Assembly: GCF_014337925.2 (NCBI RefSeq)
Contig: NZ_CP143423.1
Span: 2,448,501-2,512,500, forward strand
Origin: Roseobacter fucihabitans
GTDB lineage: Bacteria; Pseudomonadota; Alphaproteobacteria; Rhodobacterales; Rhodobacteraceae
Length of the DNA: 64,000 nucleotides
Reading direction: 5' to 3'
Part shown: positions 23,315 through 32,877 of the stretch, one piece after another
Position numbering within the stretch: the first letter of the stretch is position 1
Layout: every line of letters starts with the position of its first letter
The notes under the pieces: generated by a model
What the model saw: only the letters and a program-made list of their open reading frames with translations
What the model was told of the DNA's origin: nothing
The model's database searches: none
Program-made: the position numbers and the translations under genes

Positions 23315-23862
23315 GCGGTTTTGGACCCGTCGTTGGAACCGGCAATCTGGATGTCCTGCCCTGCCGGCTTGAACCCGATGCCCTTGGATTGGGAGCCCCA
23401 TTTACGGGCCAGCGCCACGAGATGCAAGGCCGCCGCCGCCGCCCCGCCACCTTTGTTTTGCCCCAAGACATCCGCGCGCACTTCGGCCTGCACGCGGGTT
23501 TCCACGGTCAGGATGCCATTGCCCACGCAAAGCCCCTGAAGCCCCAGCAATTGCAAGGCGCGGCTGCTGTCATTGCATACGGTTTCATAATGCGTCGTCT
23601 CGCCCCGGATCACGCAGCCCAGGGCCACATAGCCATCAAAATTGCTGCGTCGATCCGCGATGCCGATGGCCGATGGCACTTCGAGCGCGCCGGGCATTTC
23701 GACCAGCTCCCAGGTGCCGCCTGCGGCCTCGATCTCTGCCTGCGCGCCCGCCACCAGATTATCCGCGATGTCCTTGTAATAGGGGGCCACGACGATCAGG
23801 ATCTTGACCGGTTCGTCAAATTCCGGACGCGCCAGGACGTGGTGTTGTTCGGCTGTGGCCAT
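23311..23862 (-). CDS. ribH: 6,7-dimethyl-8-ribityllumazine synthase
   Basis: A 183-residue enzyme that condenses 5-amino-6-ribitylaminouracil with 3,4-dihydroxy-2-butanone 4-phosphate. Family landmarks are KILIVVAPYYKDI near residue 19, VEMPGALEVPSAI at about 56, and GCVIRGETTHYETVCNDSS at about 85 with the conserved His. The C-terminus is about 20 residues longer than E. coli RibH. It lies 3 bp after ribB and overlaps nusB. Confidence 0.95.
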   Translation of the reverse strand: MATAEQHHVLARPEFDEPVKILIVVAPYYKDIADNLVAGAQAEIEAAGGTWELVEMPGALEVPSAIGIADRRSNFDGYVALGCVIRGETTHYETVCNDSSRALQLLGLQGLCVGNGILTVETRVQAEVRADVLGQNKGGGAAAAALHLVALARKWGSQSKGIGFKPAGQDIQIAGSNDGSKTA

Positions 23863-23865
23863 GCT

Positions 23866-24990
23866 CTATTCCTTAGTGATTGGGCGCGTGCCCACGATAG
23901 TCAGGTTATAGGCTTCAAGCCCTGTATATTTCGTTTGCGGGCTGTCGGTCAGCAAAATGATGTTGCTGAGCCCCAGCGTCGACATGATCTGCGCACCGAC
24001 ACCGGTGCGTTTGATGGTGCGCGGCCCCTCGTCCTCATCCCCCTCAAGGCGCAGTTTCGGATGCGGTTCGCGAAACAGCAGAACCGCGCCGCGCCCTTCC
24101 TCGGCAATGATCTGCATCGCACGCGGCAATTCCCCTGCCGGGCTAGGCCCAAGACCAAGCACATCTTCCAGCGCATTAAGCGCATGGGTACGCACCAGAA
24201 CCGGCGCGTAGGTGGTCAAATCGCCCTTGGACAGCATCACATGATCGGTGCCGGTGATCTCATCCGAAAACACCCGCATGTGCCATTCCCCGCCAAATTC
24301 GGAGGTAACGGTCCGCTCATCGCGCAGACGCAGCAGGTTGTCGTGTTTGAGACGATAGGAAATCAGATCGCTGATCGTACCGATATTCAGCCCGTGTTCC
24401 TTCGCAAAATCCACCAGATCCGGCAGGCGCGCCATATCGCCATCGGATTTCATGATCTCGCAGATCACACCGGAAGGATGCAACCCGGCCAGGCGGCTGA
24501 TGTCCACGGCGGCCTCGGTGTGACCGGCGCGCACCAGAACCCCGCCTTGACGCGCACGCAGCGGAAACACATGGCCGGGCGTGGCGATATCCGCCTGCCC
24601 CTTGCCTTCATTGATGGCAACGGCGACCGTCAACGCACGGTCCGCGGCCGAAATCCCGGTGCTGACCCCCTCGCGCGCCTCAATGGACACGGTGAAGGCC
24701 GTTTCATGACGCGAGGAGTTGTTCACGGCCATCATCGGCAAGCCCAGCGTTTCGATACGCTCTGCCGTCAGTGGCATGCAGATCAGACCACGCCCATGCG
24801 TCGCCATGAAATTGATCGCATCCGCATCGGCGAATTGTGCCGGGATCACCAAATCGCCTTCGTTTTCGCGATCCTCATGATCCACCAGAATGAACATGCG
24901 ACCGGCCCGCGCATCCTCGATGATCTGAGAGGTTGGCGAAATACGGGCGCTGAGGTCTGTTTCGACCGGTCCGGGGGTTTCAAAACTCAT
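23866..24990 (-). CDS. ribB: 3,4-dihydroxy-2-butanone-4-phosphate synthase with a degenerate GTP cyclohydrolase II-like domain
   Basis: A 374-residue protein. Residues 1-210 form the DHBP synthase: FILVDHEDRENEGDLVIPAQ, HGRGLICMPL and RAGHTEAAVDISRLAG are all intact. The C-terminal half looks like GTP cyclohydrolase II in length and fold. It reads LVRTHALNALEDVLGLG where active enzymes have the Cys zinc ligands, and I see none of those cysteines, so it is probably inactive. Such half-dead RibBA proteins are known in Alphaproteobacteria. The start ATG at 24990 follows GGAGAGGCGC. It is part of the ribE-ribB-ribH-nusB run. Confidence 0.92.
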   Translation of the reverse strand: MSFETPGPVETDLSARISPTSQIIEDARAGRMFILVDHEDRENEGDLVIPAQFADADAINFMATHGRGLICMPLTAERIETLGLPMMAVNNSSRHETAFTVSIEAREGVSTGISAADRALTVAVAINEGKGQADIATPGHVFPLRARQGGVLVRAGHTEAAVDISRLAGLHPSGVICEIMKSDGDMARLPDLVDFAKEHGLNIGTISDLISYRLKHDNLLRLRDERTVTSEFGGEWHMRVFSDEITGTDHVMLSKGDLTTYAPVLVRTHALNALEDVLGLGPSPAGELPRAMQIIAEEGRGAVLLFREPHPKLRLEGDEDEGPRTIKRTGVGAQIMSTLGLSNIILLTDSPQTKYTGLEAYNLTIVGTRPITKE

Positions 24991-25060
24991 GGCGCGCCTC
25001 TCCTTCGATTTGGCTGGCTCATATCCCAGGCCAACAGCAATGACCAGACGCGCACCGCGC

Positions 25061-25660
25061 TCAGGCAGGCGGCATTTCGGCCAGGCGCGCGACGTAACGC
25101 GCCAATGTATCGATCTCCAGATTAACCGCATCCCCAACCGCGACATCGCCCCATGTCGTGGCAATTTTAGTATGGGGAATGAAATTGATCCCGAACTCGG
25201 CCCCCGACACGTCATTGACCGTCAGCGATGTCCCATTCAGCGCCACCGACCCCTTCGGCGCGATGAAGCGGGCCAGCGCATCCGGTGCACGCAGGGTCAC
25301 GCGGGTGCTGTCCCCCTCCTCGATCACGGAGACGACCTCGGCCACACCATCCACATGGCCCGACACAATATGCCCGCCCAACTCATCACCCACCCGCAGG
25401 GCGCGTTCCAGATTGACACGCTTGCCAATGGCCCAGTTGTTGCGCCCGATGTTGGTCTTTTCGACAGTCTCCGCGCTGATCTGAACCTCATACCAGTCAG
25501 GCCCCAGATCAACCACCGTCAGACACACACCATCCGACGCGATGGACGCACCGATATCAATGCTCCGGGTGTCATATGATGTGCGAATACGGGCGCGCAG
25601 ATCGCCCTCTTGCACCAAAACGGTGATCGTTCCGATGTCTGTGATGATGCCGGTGAACAT
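25061..25660 (-). CDS. ribE: Riboflavin synthase, alpha subunit
   Basis: A 199-residue enzyme with two lumazine-binding repeats. It starts with the invariant MFTGII; the first repeat has SDGVCLTVVD and the second LNGTSLTVND with FGINFIPHT. It dismutates two 6,7-dimethyl-8-ribityllumazine molecules to riboflavin. The start ATG at 25660 follows AAAGGGCGCGCC. It heads the ribE-ribB-ribH-nusB cluster. I find no FMN riboswitch upstream. Confidence 0.95.
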   Translation of the reverse strand: MFTGIITDIGTITVLVQEGDLRARIRTSYDTRSIDIGASIASDGVCLTVVDLGPDWYEVQISAETVEKTNIGRNNWAIGKRVNLERALRVGDELGGHIVSGHVDGVAEVVSVIEEGDSTRVTLRAPDALARFIAPKGSVALNGTSLTVNDVSGAEFGINFIPHTKIATTWGDVAVGDAVNLEIDTLARYVARLAEMPPA

Positions 25661-26037
25661 GGCGCGCCCTTTGTTTTGTGTTGCCTTTGACCTAGCCCCG
25701 CACGAAATCGGTGACAAGACCCCGAGCCTGACCCAGCCTATAAATACCTCGACACTGAACGACGGCGATCCCCGCTGGATGCACGCCAGCGATTATGCCA
25801 GCAGGGAGCGGCGGCAGGTTCTGCGCCCACGGGTCAATTTTATGCTGAGCGGAAAGGATCTCTATCAAAGCGCCATCGGAAAAACCGCGACCCATCGGCA
25901 ACAGGTGCAGGGGGTGAAACAGCACAGCCCCCTGCTCTTGCTGGATTTTTGCGGAGTTTGGCGATATCATAAAACGATTACGTCGCGACAAGTCGGCGAA
26001 GCGAGGCAGAATTCGAATAGGTCGAGGAGACCGCGCA
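25661..26037. other. Intergenic region between divergent ribE and polysaccharide-export gene
   Basis: About 377 bp. It must carry the ribE promoter on one strand and the export-gene promoter on the other. Open frames on both strands run through it but match no family I know. No FMN-element consensus (such as the GGGGTGAAATTCCC core) is present. Confidence 0.35.
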
Positions 26038-27171
26038 GTGACATTCTCCGGATACGGTTGGGTGCGTCCCATGGCGCTTTTTACGGCGTTGGCCATGCTG
26101 GTCGCCTGTACGCTGCCGCAGGTTGGCCCCAGCAAGAAGCAGATTTTCGAAGGTTCCGTGCAAAAACAAGGCGATGCATTTATCGTCGCGGTGAACGATC
26201 ACGTCACCCGCGCCACCGCCGCCGTGCCCTCGATCGGATTTTCACAGGGCTTCAAGGACGCGCGCAAGCTCGGGTCCGACACCATTCGACCAGGTGATAT
26301 CCTGGGGCTGACCATCTGGGAAAACGTCGAGCAAGGGCTGCTGGCCGGGGATCTCAGCAATGCAACCCTGATTGAAAGCGTGCAGGTGGATGGCGATGGG
26401 TTCATATTTGTACCCTACGCCGGGCGCATTCGCGCCGCCGGGAATTCGCCCGAGGCCATTCGCCGCATCATCACTGCCAAACTCGAAGAGCAGACGCCCG
26501 ACCCGCAGGTCGAAGTACGCCGCGAGGCGGGGGATGGGTCCACTGTTTCATTGACGGGCGCGGTTGGCGCGCAGGGCATCTATGCCATTGAGCGGCCCAC
26601 GCGCACGCTGTCCACCATGCTCGCGCGGGCTGGTGGGGTCACGATTGATCCGGAGGCTGCGCAAATTACGGTCATTCGCGGATCACAACGCAGCCGTGTC
26701 TGGTTTCAGGACCTTTATGATCACCCAGGCATTGACATCGCGCTGCGCGGCGGTGATCGCATCCTTGTCCAAGAGGACACACGCGCCTTTACCGCCCTGG
26801 GGGCGACAGGTACGCAGGCGCGGGTCTCCTTTGACACGCAAAACCTGTCCTCGCTCGAAGCCATCGCACAGGTGGGCGGGCTGGTCTCCACGACATCCGA
26901 CCCGACAGGCGTCTTTGTGTTTCGCAACGAAGCCAGCGAAATCGCAGCGGACGTCTTGGGGCGCGATGATCTGAATGGGCCCCAGCGGATGATCTACCTG
27001 CTGGATCTCACCAAACCCAACGGGATGTTCGTGGCCCGCGATTTCGTGATCCGCGATGGCGACACGATTTATGTCACCGAGGCCCCGATCAGCCAGTGGA
27101 ACAAAGCCGTGGCGGCTGTTTTTGGCTCCCTCCTCGCACCCGCAGCCAACATCAGCACATTGGCGAACTGA
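26038..27171 (+). CDS. Polysaccharide biosynthesis/export lipoprotein (Wza-like)
   Basis: A 377-residue outer-membrane export protein. A lipoprotein signal ends at LAMLVAC near residue 24. The Poly_export domain follows from about 78 (IRPGDILGLTIWENVEQG ... VDGDGFIFVPYAGRIRAAG). SLBB-type repeats come next (LTGAVGAQGIYAIERPTRTL). Wza-type proteins form the outer-membrane channel for capsule or exopolysaccharide. The GTG start has GAGGAGA upstream. No Wzc, Wzx or glycosyltransferase genes are adjacent, and the gene splits the riboflavin genes, so it looks like an orphan here. Confidence 0.88.
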   Translation: MTFSGYGWVRPMALFTALAMLVACTLPQVGPSKKQIFEGSVQKQGDAFIVAVNDHVTRATAAVPSIGFSQGFKDARKLGSDTIRPGDILGLTIWENVEQGLLAGDLSNATLIESVQVDGDGFIFVPYAGRIRAAGNSPEAIRRIITAKLEEQTPDPQVEVRREAGDGSTVSLTGAVGAQGIYAIERPTRTLSTMLARAGGVTIDPEAAQITVIRGSQRSRVWFQDLYDHPGIDIALRGGDRILVQEDTRAFTALGATGTQARVSFDTQNLSSLEAIAQVGGLVSTTSDPTGVFVFRNEASEIAADVLGRDDLNGPQRMIYLLDLTKPNGMFVARDFVIRDGDTIYVTEAPISQWNKAVAAVFGSLLAPAANISTLAN

Positions 27172-27422
27172 CCCGTTTCATGGCGCACCAGATGAGAGCG
27201 CAGCGCAGATTATATGTCGATCACGGCGGGTTCCTGACGCAGCCACGTATCCGCAAAATCAAGCGCCGTCCCACGTTGCATTGACCCGCGCACTGGCCTC
27301 TCCGATCAAAGTCGTCCTTGAACGACTGGCGCAGAGTGAGAACCCGCGCCTCGGTCCGGGGCAATTGACTGTTGGCAAAGCTAGTGGCCTTTTCGCAAGC
27401 CGCGCATCTGGGGCGATACTCG
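27172..27422 (+). other. Possible remnant downstream of the export gene
   Basis: About 250 bp between the export gene and the ribD stop. A 34-codon frame at 27180 reads ...QRRLYVDHGGFLTQPRIRK and then stops. Another frame continues with SPIKVVLERLAQSENPRLG. This could be a decayed partner gene of capsule export, but I cannot match it to a family, and chance is a fair alternative. Confidence 0.25.
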
Positions 27423-28520
27423 CTATATGCTTTGGCGGCGCCAAACATGCATGATATCCGCCCCGATGGCGCGACAAGCGTCCAATTCAAAGCGCGGCGC
27501 ATCACCGAGTTGCCCAAGACCCAGCGCGCCAATGGCGGGCAAACCTTCGGCACCGATCGCCACACCTGCTGTGAACCCCACCAGCTCATCCACCAGATCC
27601 GCCTCGATTAGGCTCGCTGCCAAAGCGCTACCGCCCTCACAAAACACCCGCGTCAACCCGTGTTTGGCAAGTTGTTGCAACACATCCAGCGGGTCAAGCT
27701 GCGCGCCTTTAAGCGCACAGGGCAGCAGAATCGCGCCCAAATCCTGCCATGTCCGCAGCAACACCGCGTCACCGTCACCGCCATGGCAGATCACGACCGG
27801 CACGTCCTTTGCACTGCGCGCGAGCGCCCCCATCAAGGGAATATCCAGCCGTCGGCTGACCACCACACGGGCCGGTTGCCAATCTATGCCGAGCCCGCGC
27901 ACGGTGAGGCTGGGATCGTCATGGCGCGCTGTGCCGCCGCCGATCATCACCGCGTCATGGCGTGCGCGCGCCATATGCACCTGTCGACGCGCCGCAGGTC
28001 CGGTGATCCATTGGCTTTCGCCTGTCGCGGTGGCAATGCGCCCGTCAAAACTGCTGGCCAATTTCAAGGTTACAAAGGGGCGCTCGCGTTGGGTGCGCGC
28101 AAAAAACCCCGCATTGGCCGCCAGGGCCTCGGCCTCCAACAGACCCATGCTCACGGGTATGCCCGCGGCACGCAGCATCTCACACCCCTGACCGTTCACC
28201 CGCGGATCGGGATCAAGCGTGGCCACATGAACGGCCCCCACATTGGCATCAATCAAGGCCTGCGCGCAGGGCGGGGTTTTGCCGTGATGCGCGCAGGGCT
28301 CCAGCGTGACATAGACATCTGCGCCATCCGCTGCATCGCCCGCCTGCGTTAACGCCTGGGTTTCTGCATGGGGCCGCCCACCCGGCTGTGTCCAGCCGCG
28401 CCCAAGGATGCGCCCGTCCTTGACGATCACGCAACCCACCGCCGGGTTTGGCCAGGTCCGCCCCAGCCCGCGCCGCCCCAAAGACAGGGCCAGCGCCATG
28501 AAACGTCGCGCTTCGCTCAC
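27423..28520 (-). CDS. ribD: Bifunctional riboflavin deaminase/reductase
   Basis: A 365-residue enzyme for the second and third steps of riboflavin synthesis. The N-terminal zinc deaminase shows [11 protein letters not shown] and [15 protein letters not shown]. The C-terminal reductase shows [17 protein letters not shown] and [13 protein letters not shown]. The start is GTG, overlapping the TGA of nrdR (GTGA). The nrdR-ribD order is standard in Proteobacteria. The rest of the riboflavin genes lie downstream beyond the inserted export gene. Confidence 0.95.
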   Translation of the reverse strand: MSEARRFMALALSLGRRGLGRTWPNPAVGCVIVKDGRILGRGWTQPGGRPHAETQALTQAGDAADGADVYVTLEPCAHHGKTPPCAQALIDANVGAVHVATLDPDPRVNGQGCEMLRAAGIPVSMGLLEAEALAANAGFFARTQRERPFVTLKLASSFDGRIATATGESQWITGPAARRQVHMARARHDAVMIGGGTARHDDPSLTVRGLGIDWQPARVVVSRRLDIPLMGALARSAKDVPVVICHGGDGDAVLLRTWQDLGAILLPCALKGAQLDPLDVLQQLAKHGLTRVFCEGGSALAASLIEADLVDELVGFTAGVAIGAEGLPAIGALGLGQLGDAPRFELDACRAIGADIMHVWRRQSI

Positions 28521-28984
28521 TCTTCGGGCGGGACGTCGGGGCGTAACTCGCTGACGAATTTATCGAAATCATCGGCCGCCTGAAAGTTCTTATACACGCT
28601 GGCAAACCGCACATAGGCCACGGTGTCGATCCGCGCCAGCGCTTCCATCACAATCTCGCCGATCTGCTTGGAGCCGATGTCGGTCTCGCCCATGCTCTCA
28701 AGACGACGCACGATACCCGAGATCATCTGGTCGATCCGCTCGGGATCAATCGGGCGTTTCTGCATGGAAATGCGGATCGAACGTTCGAGTTTATCGCGGT
28801 CAAAATCCTCGCGCTTGCCCGAAGATTTGATGACCACCAGATCACGCAGCTGCACGCGTTCATAGGTGGTAAACCGCCCGCCACAGGCCGGACAGAACCG
28901 CCGCCGCCGGATCGAAACATGATCCTCCGCAGGTCGGCTGTCTTTTACCTGAGTGTCAATATTTCCGCAAAACGGGCAGCGCAT
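28517..28984 (-). CDS. nrdR: Transcriptional repressor NrdR
   Basis: A 155-residue regulator of ribonucleotide reductase genes. The zinc ribbon has [17 protein letters not shown] and [20 protein letters not shown] with its four Cys. An ATP-cone domain follows from about residue 49 ([16 protein letters not shown]). The ATP cone senses ATP/dATP to switch DNA binding. The length is exact for the family. It is coupled to ribD by a 4-bp overlap. Confidence 0.97.
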   Translation of the reverse strand: MRCPFCGNIDTQVKDSRPAEDHVSIRRRRFCPACGGRFTTYERVQLRDLVVIKSSGKREDFDRDKLERSIRISMQKRPIDPERIDQMISGIVRRLESMGETDIGSKQIGEIVMEALARIDTVAYVRFASVYKNFQAADDFDKFVSELRPDVPPEE

Positions 28985-29115
28985 GGGCCGTCCCCCTTTT
29001 TGTTATCCGCCTCTGATTGTAGGATCATCGCCCCACTTATCCACAGTTATAGGGGAGCGGCTAGGTTTTGGGTAGAGGGGAAATGCGGGTCCAGATGTAG
29101 TAGCGCCAAGCCGTC

Positions 29116-29541
29116 TCAGCCGTTGCGCAGAAACGACAGTACAACACGGCGTTCATGGGGGCGCGTGCGGTGCTCAAAGAGGTAAACACCTTGCCATGTC
29201 CCAAGCACCATGCGCCCCTCCTGCACCGGAATGCAAAGATGCGTGGGCAATAGCGCGGCCTTGATATGGGCGGGCATGTCGTCCGGCCCCTCATAGGTAT
29301 GGGTCAGATAGGACATGGACGAATGCGTCGCCGGTGGGACCAGGCGCGCGAAGAATTCTGTCAGGTCGGTTTGGACTTCGGGATCGGCGTTTTCCTGAAT
29401 GAGCAAACTCGCAGAGGTGTGACGGATGAAAAGCGTGAGCAGCCCCGAGCCCTTGAGATGGGGGCGCAGGCGGTCGGTGAACTCATAAAGACCCGGCCCG
29501 TCGGTGGTGATGCTGATCTCGCCGGGCAGGTCTTGGGTCAC
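29116..29541 (-). CDS. YjbQ-family protein (UPF0047)
   Basis: A 141-residue single-domain protein with the family signature LLTLFIRHTSASLLIQENAD near residue 36, YLTHTYEGPDDMPAHIKAAL at about 80, and LGTWQGVYLFEHR near the end. Some members have weak thiamine-phosphate synthase activity, but the physiological role is unsettled. The GTG start overlaps the stop of the upstream HlyU gene (GTGA). Confidence 0.92.
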   Translation of the reverse strand: MTQDLPGEISITTDGPGLYEFTDRLRPHLKGSGLLTLFIRHTSASLLIQENADPEVQTDLTEFFARLVPPATHSSMSYLTHTYEGPDDMPAHIKAALLPTHLCIPVQEGRMVLGTWQGVYLFEHRTRPHERRVVLSFLRNG

Positions 29542-29819
29542 CGAAAAATCCGCTCCCCCTGCTCGTCGATCACCTGTTTGGCCTTGCGGAAACAGGCTTT
29601 CTGCGCCTCCTCCAGCCCTTGCACGGTATCGGCGCGAATAAGCTCGTGGCTCTTGGCCTCGCCCGCAATTTCTTTTTCGATCAAAGCGCTTACGCGGAAA
29701 CTATTGCCCTCCGCAACCGGCTTGGCCGTAATGTGGTAGCCTTCATAAGTTTCGGTAGAGGCTTCGGGCGCGGTACTAACACCCCCGCCGCCGCCGAAGA
29801 GTTTTTTCAAAAATGACAT
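29538..29819 (-). CDS. HlyU-family protein
   Basis: A 93-residue protein beginning MSFLKKLFGGGGG, then YEGYHITAKPVAEGNSFRVS and IRADTVQGLEEAQKACFRKAKQ in shortened form. This pattern is the HlyU family (PF10115), named after a Vibrio haemolysin activator. Alphaproteobacterial members are uncharacterised. It is the first gene of a two-gene operon with the YjbQ-like gene. Confidence 0.85.
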   Translation of the reverse strand: MSFLKKLFGGGGGVSTAPEASTETYEGYHITAKPVAEGNSFRVSALIEKEIAGEAKSHELIRADTVQGLEEAQKACFRKAKQVIDEQGERIFR

Positions 29820-29984
29820 GGCCTCTCCTTTTCGCTGGCAAAAAGATTAGCCCGCTATGCAACGAACACAACCCGAAACACTAAGACAATAAACTCCCAA
29901 ACGACGTTTGATGTGTTCGACCTCTGAGCAAAACAATTACCGAAGCCATCTCAGAGGATGAAATCTCAAATTTGCACAATGCTC

Positions 29985-30019
29985 AAAACAAGGAAGGCAC
30001 CACCTGAGTGACGCCTTCC
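29985..30019 (-). terminator. Rho-independent terminator after the VPLPA-CTERM gene
   Basis: Read on the reverse strand, the stem GGAAGGC...GCCTTCC, with further pairing inside, is followed by TTGTTTT. It lies 24 bases downstream of the surface-protein stop. The remaining sequence to the HlyU gene (29820-29984) shows no gene. Confidence 0.82.
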
Positions 30020-30042
30020 TAAAAGTCTAAAACCAAATCCTA

Positions 30043-30654
30043 TCAGGATTTTTTACGGCGACCAACGGCAGCCAGTCCGCCGATACCAGCAAGTAAGAGG
30101 AGACCAGCCGCTGGCAAAGGCACCGCAGCAATGCTCAACTCAGCGATATCAAACCCGTCCTTGTTACCTGTGCCCGATGTCGTGTCAACAAACGTCAACG
30201 CCGACCCGCTATTGACGCCAAGGTCGATCACGAAGGACGTGCGCCCCGTGCTCGGCGTATTGGGTGCTGTGATGATCGACGCGCCGTTTGCGCTCGTGGA
30301 TGACACGCCGCTCGCGAAATTGAACAGCTCACCTAGCAGTATTCCAGATGTGTCAATACCAAGATAAACCTGTGCGGATTCAGGAAAACTCGGGGTGTTA
30401 TTGAAGGTTACCTCAATCAGAGAAGCCCCGGCGATGAGCTGTGGCGCAATGCTGGCCGTCAGTGAGCCACCAATGCCCAAAGAATAAAATGTGTCGACAT
30501 CGCCATCTGTCAGGTTCGTTACAACACTTCTGCCTGCAGGCACATCCAAACCGTTCGCTTGCGTGCCTTGATTTTCGGTAAATGTAATTGACGCAGCACT
30601 TACGCCTCCGGCGATCATCATCGCCGATATTGTCGATAAAAATAAAGTTTTCAT
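30043..30654 (-). CDS. VPLPA-CTERM sorting-domain surface protein
   Basis: A 203-residue exported protein. A signal peptide (about residues 1-21, ending VSAAS) is followed by a Thr/Ser/Gly-rich, beta-rich body containing DGFDIAELSIA. The C-terminus is a sorting tripartite: VPLPAAGLLLLAG, a hydrophobic helix, then VGRRKKS. VPLPA-CTERM is the Rhodobacterales variant of PEP-CTERM, processed by an exosortase. I chose the ATG at 30654, which has AGAGGGTACC upstream, over an earlier start that would spoil the signal peptide. No exosortase lies in the window. Composition is less GC-rich than its neighbours. Confidence 0.88.
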   Translation of the reverse strand: MKTLFLSTISAMMIAGGVSAASITFTENQGTQANGLDVPAGRSVVTNLTDGDVDTFYSLGIGGSLTASIAPQLIAGASLIEVTFNNTPSFPESAQVYLGIDTSGILLGELFNFASGVSSTSANGASIITAPNTPSTGRTSFVIDLGVNSGSALTFVDTTSGTGNKDGFDIAELSIAAVPLPAAGLLLLAGIGGLAAVGRRKKS

Positions 30655-30769
30655 GGTACCCTCTTGGACTAAACACCAAGAAAATACCTCTTTCTTCACG
30701 CGACCACAAGCAATTCTTAACGTTTGTTAACCCTCACCAAGTCACTTTGACGTCACAATCCCCAAAGGA

Positions 30770-32755
30770 TTATTGATCAAGGAAAGACCGCAATTTCCGC
30801 GACCGGCTCGGATGCTTGAGCTTGCGCAGCGCTTTTGCTTCGATCTGGCGGATGCGTTCGCGTGTTACGCTGAACTGCTGGCCTACTTCTTCCAGCGTAT
30901 GGTCCGTGTTCATCCCAATGCCAAACCTCATACGCAACACACGTTCCTCACGCGGCGTCAGGGACGCCAATACGCGTGTCGTGGTCTCTTTGAGGTTCTC
31001 CTGAATGGCGCTGTCCAGCGGCAGCACAGCATTCTTATCCTCGATGAAATCACCAAGCTGGCTGTCTTCCTCATCACCAATCGGCGTTTCCAGAGAAATC
31101 GGTTCCTTGGCGATTTTCATCACCTTGCGGACCTTCTCCAGCGGCATTTGCAACTTTTCGGCCAATTCTTCGGGCGTCGGCTCGCGGCCGATCTCGTGCA
31201 ACATCTGGCGACCCGTGCGCACCAGCTTGTTGATCGTCTCGATCATATGCACCGGAATACGGATCGTGCGCGCCTGATCCGCGATGGAGCGCGTGATCGC
31301 CTGGCGGATCCACCAGGTCGCATAGGTGGAAAATTTATACCCACGACGGTATTCAAACTTATCCACGGCCTTCATCAGCCCGATGTTGCCTTCCTGAATA
31401 AGATCAAGGAATTGCAAGCCACGGTTGGTGTATTTCTTGGCAATCGAGATCACCAGACGCAGGTTGGCTTCGACCATTTCCTTCTTGGCCTGACGCGCTT
31501 CTTTTTCGCCCTTCTGGACCTGCTGCACAATGCGGCGGAATTCGGAAATGTCCAGACCGACGTATTGACCAACCTGCGCCATATCGGTGCGCAATTCCTC
31601 GACCTTATCTGCGGAGCGCTCAATGAACATCTGCCAGCCGCGCCCGGCCTTTTCGGCCATCCGCTCCATCCAGTTCGGATCCAGTTCATAGCCGCGGTAT
31701 TCATCGACGAATTCACGCCTGTTGATGCGCGCCTGATCCGCCAGCTTCACCATCGCACTGTCAATCTGCATGATGCGGCGATTGATGCCGTAAAGCTGAT
31801 CAATCAAAGCCTCGATACGGTTGTTGTGCAGGTGCAACTCATTGACCAACAAAACAATCTCGGCGCGCAACTTCTGATAAAGCGCCTCATCCGCCCCGGT
31901 GAAACTGCCATCCTCGTTCAGGGTCGCGGAAATCCGGCTGTCCTGCATCTCGGAGAGTTTGACGTAATCATCGGCGATGATATCGAGCGCCTCAAGCACT
32001 TGCGGCTTAAGGGCGGCCTCCATCGCGGCCAGCGACATATTGGCCTGCTCATCCTCATCATCGTCATCGTCCTGGGCAATCGGATTGCCGTCAGCGTCCA
32101 GTTCCGGGCTGGCCTCTTCTTCTTTCTTTACCGTGGTGCCATCCGCCGCCACAATGGGCTCGTCCACAGCACCTTCTTCATCCATCTGGTTGCCAAAGGT
32201 GGCCTCCAGATCGATCACGTCGCGCAGCAGGATATCCTCGGAGAGAAGTTCGTCGCGCCAAATGGTGATCGCCTGAAACGTCAGCGGGCTTTCGCAAAGC
32301 CCGGCGATCATCGTGTTGCGCCCCGCCTCGATCCGCTTGGCGATGGCAATCTCGCCCTCACGGCTCAAGAGCTCAACCGACCCCATTTCGCGCAGATACA
32401 TACGCACCGGATCATCGGTGCGATCGAGCTTCTCGGAGGTGCCGGAGCCCAGCGTGATTTCACGCGTGCCCTCAGTCGTCGCCAGCTCAGTGGAGCCCTT
32501 GGCTTCCTCTTCCTCGGCGTCCTCGTCCTCGATGATATTGATGCCCATTTCAGAGAGCATCGACATCACGTCCTCGATCTGCTCAGAACTGACCTGATCG
32601 GGGGGTAAAACCGTGTTGAGCTGGTCGTAGGTGATATACCCTTTCTCACGCGCCTCACCGATCATCTTCTTGACGGCAGTCTGGCTCATATCAAGAGAAT
32701 GGCCCGCTTCCTGGTCGTCCGGTTTTGCTTCCGTGTTGCTGTCTTTAGCGGCCAT
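30770..32755 (-). CDS. rpoD: Primary sigma factor RpoD (sigma-70)
   Basis: A 661-residue housekeeping sigma factor. It has region 1.1 at the N-terminus, an acidic nonconserved insert rich in Glu/Asp (around residues 150-220), then region 2 ([19 protein letters not shown] and [15 protein letters not shown]). Region 3 and region 4 ([31 protein letters not shown] in their order) complete it. It ends in RSFLDQ. It follows dnaG on the same strand with a 122-bp gap, as in the macromolecular-synthesis operon. Confidence 0.97.
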   Translation of the reverse strand: MAAKDSNTEAKPDDQEAGHSLDMSQTAVKKMIGEAREKGYITYDQLNTVLPPDQVSSEQIEDVMSMLSEMGINIIEDEDAEEEEAKGSTELATTEGTREITLGSGTSEKLDRTDDPVRMYLREMGSVELLSREGEIAIAKRIEAGRNTMIAGLCESPLTFQAITIWRDELLSEDILLRDVIDLEATFGNQMDEEGAVDEPIVAADGTTVKKEEEASPELDADGNPIAQDDDDDEDEQANMSLAAMEAALKPQVLEALDIIADDYVKLSEMQDSRISATLNEDGSFTGADEALYQKLRAEIVLLVNELHLHNNRIEALIDQLYGINRRIMQIDSAMVKLADQARINRREFVDEYRGYELDPNWMERMAEKAGRGWQMFIERSADKVEELRTDMAQVGQYVGLDISEFRRIVQQVQKGEKEARQAKKEMVEANLRLVISIAKKYTNRGLQFLDLIQEGNIGLMKAVDKFEYRRGYKFSTYATWWIRQAITRSIADQARTIRIPVHMIETINKLVRTGRQMLHEIGREPTPEELAEKLQMPLEKVRKVMKIAKEPISLETPIGDEEDSQLGDFIEDKNAVLPLDSAIQENLKETTTRVLASLTPREERVLRMRFGIGMNTDHTLEEVGQQFSVTRERIRQIEAKALRKLKHPSRSRKLRSFLDQ

Positions 32756-32877
32756 GCGGTGCTCCTAAGGGTATCAACGATTCGCTCGACCGAATCATTT
32801 GGGAATCATCTAATGGTTTTGGGCGATTCGGCCACCCGTCTACCGTCTTTTTCTGAATGTTTCGCGTTCAAATATGG

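Noticed and set aside
25661-26037. FMN riboswitch upstream of ribE
   Set aside because: None of the conserved RFN blocks is present.
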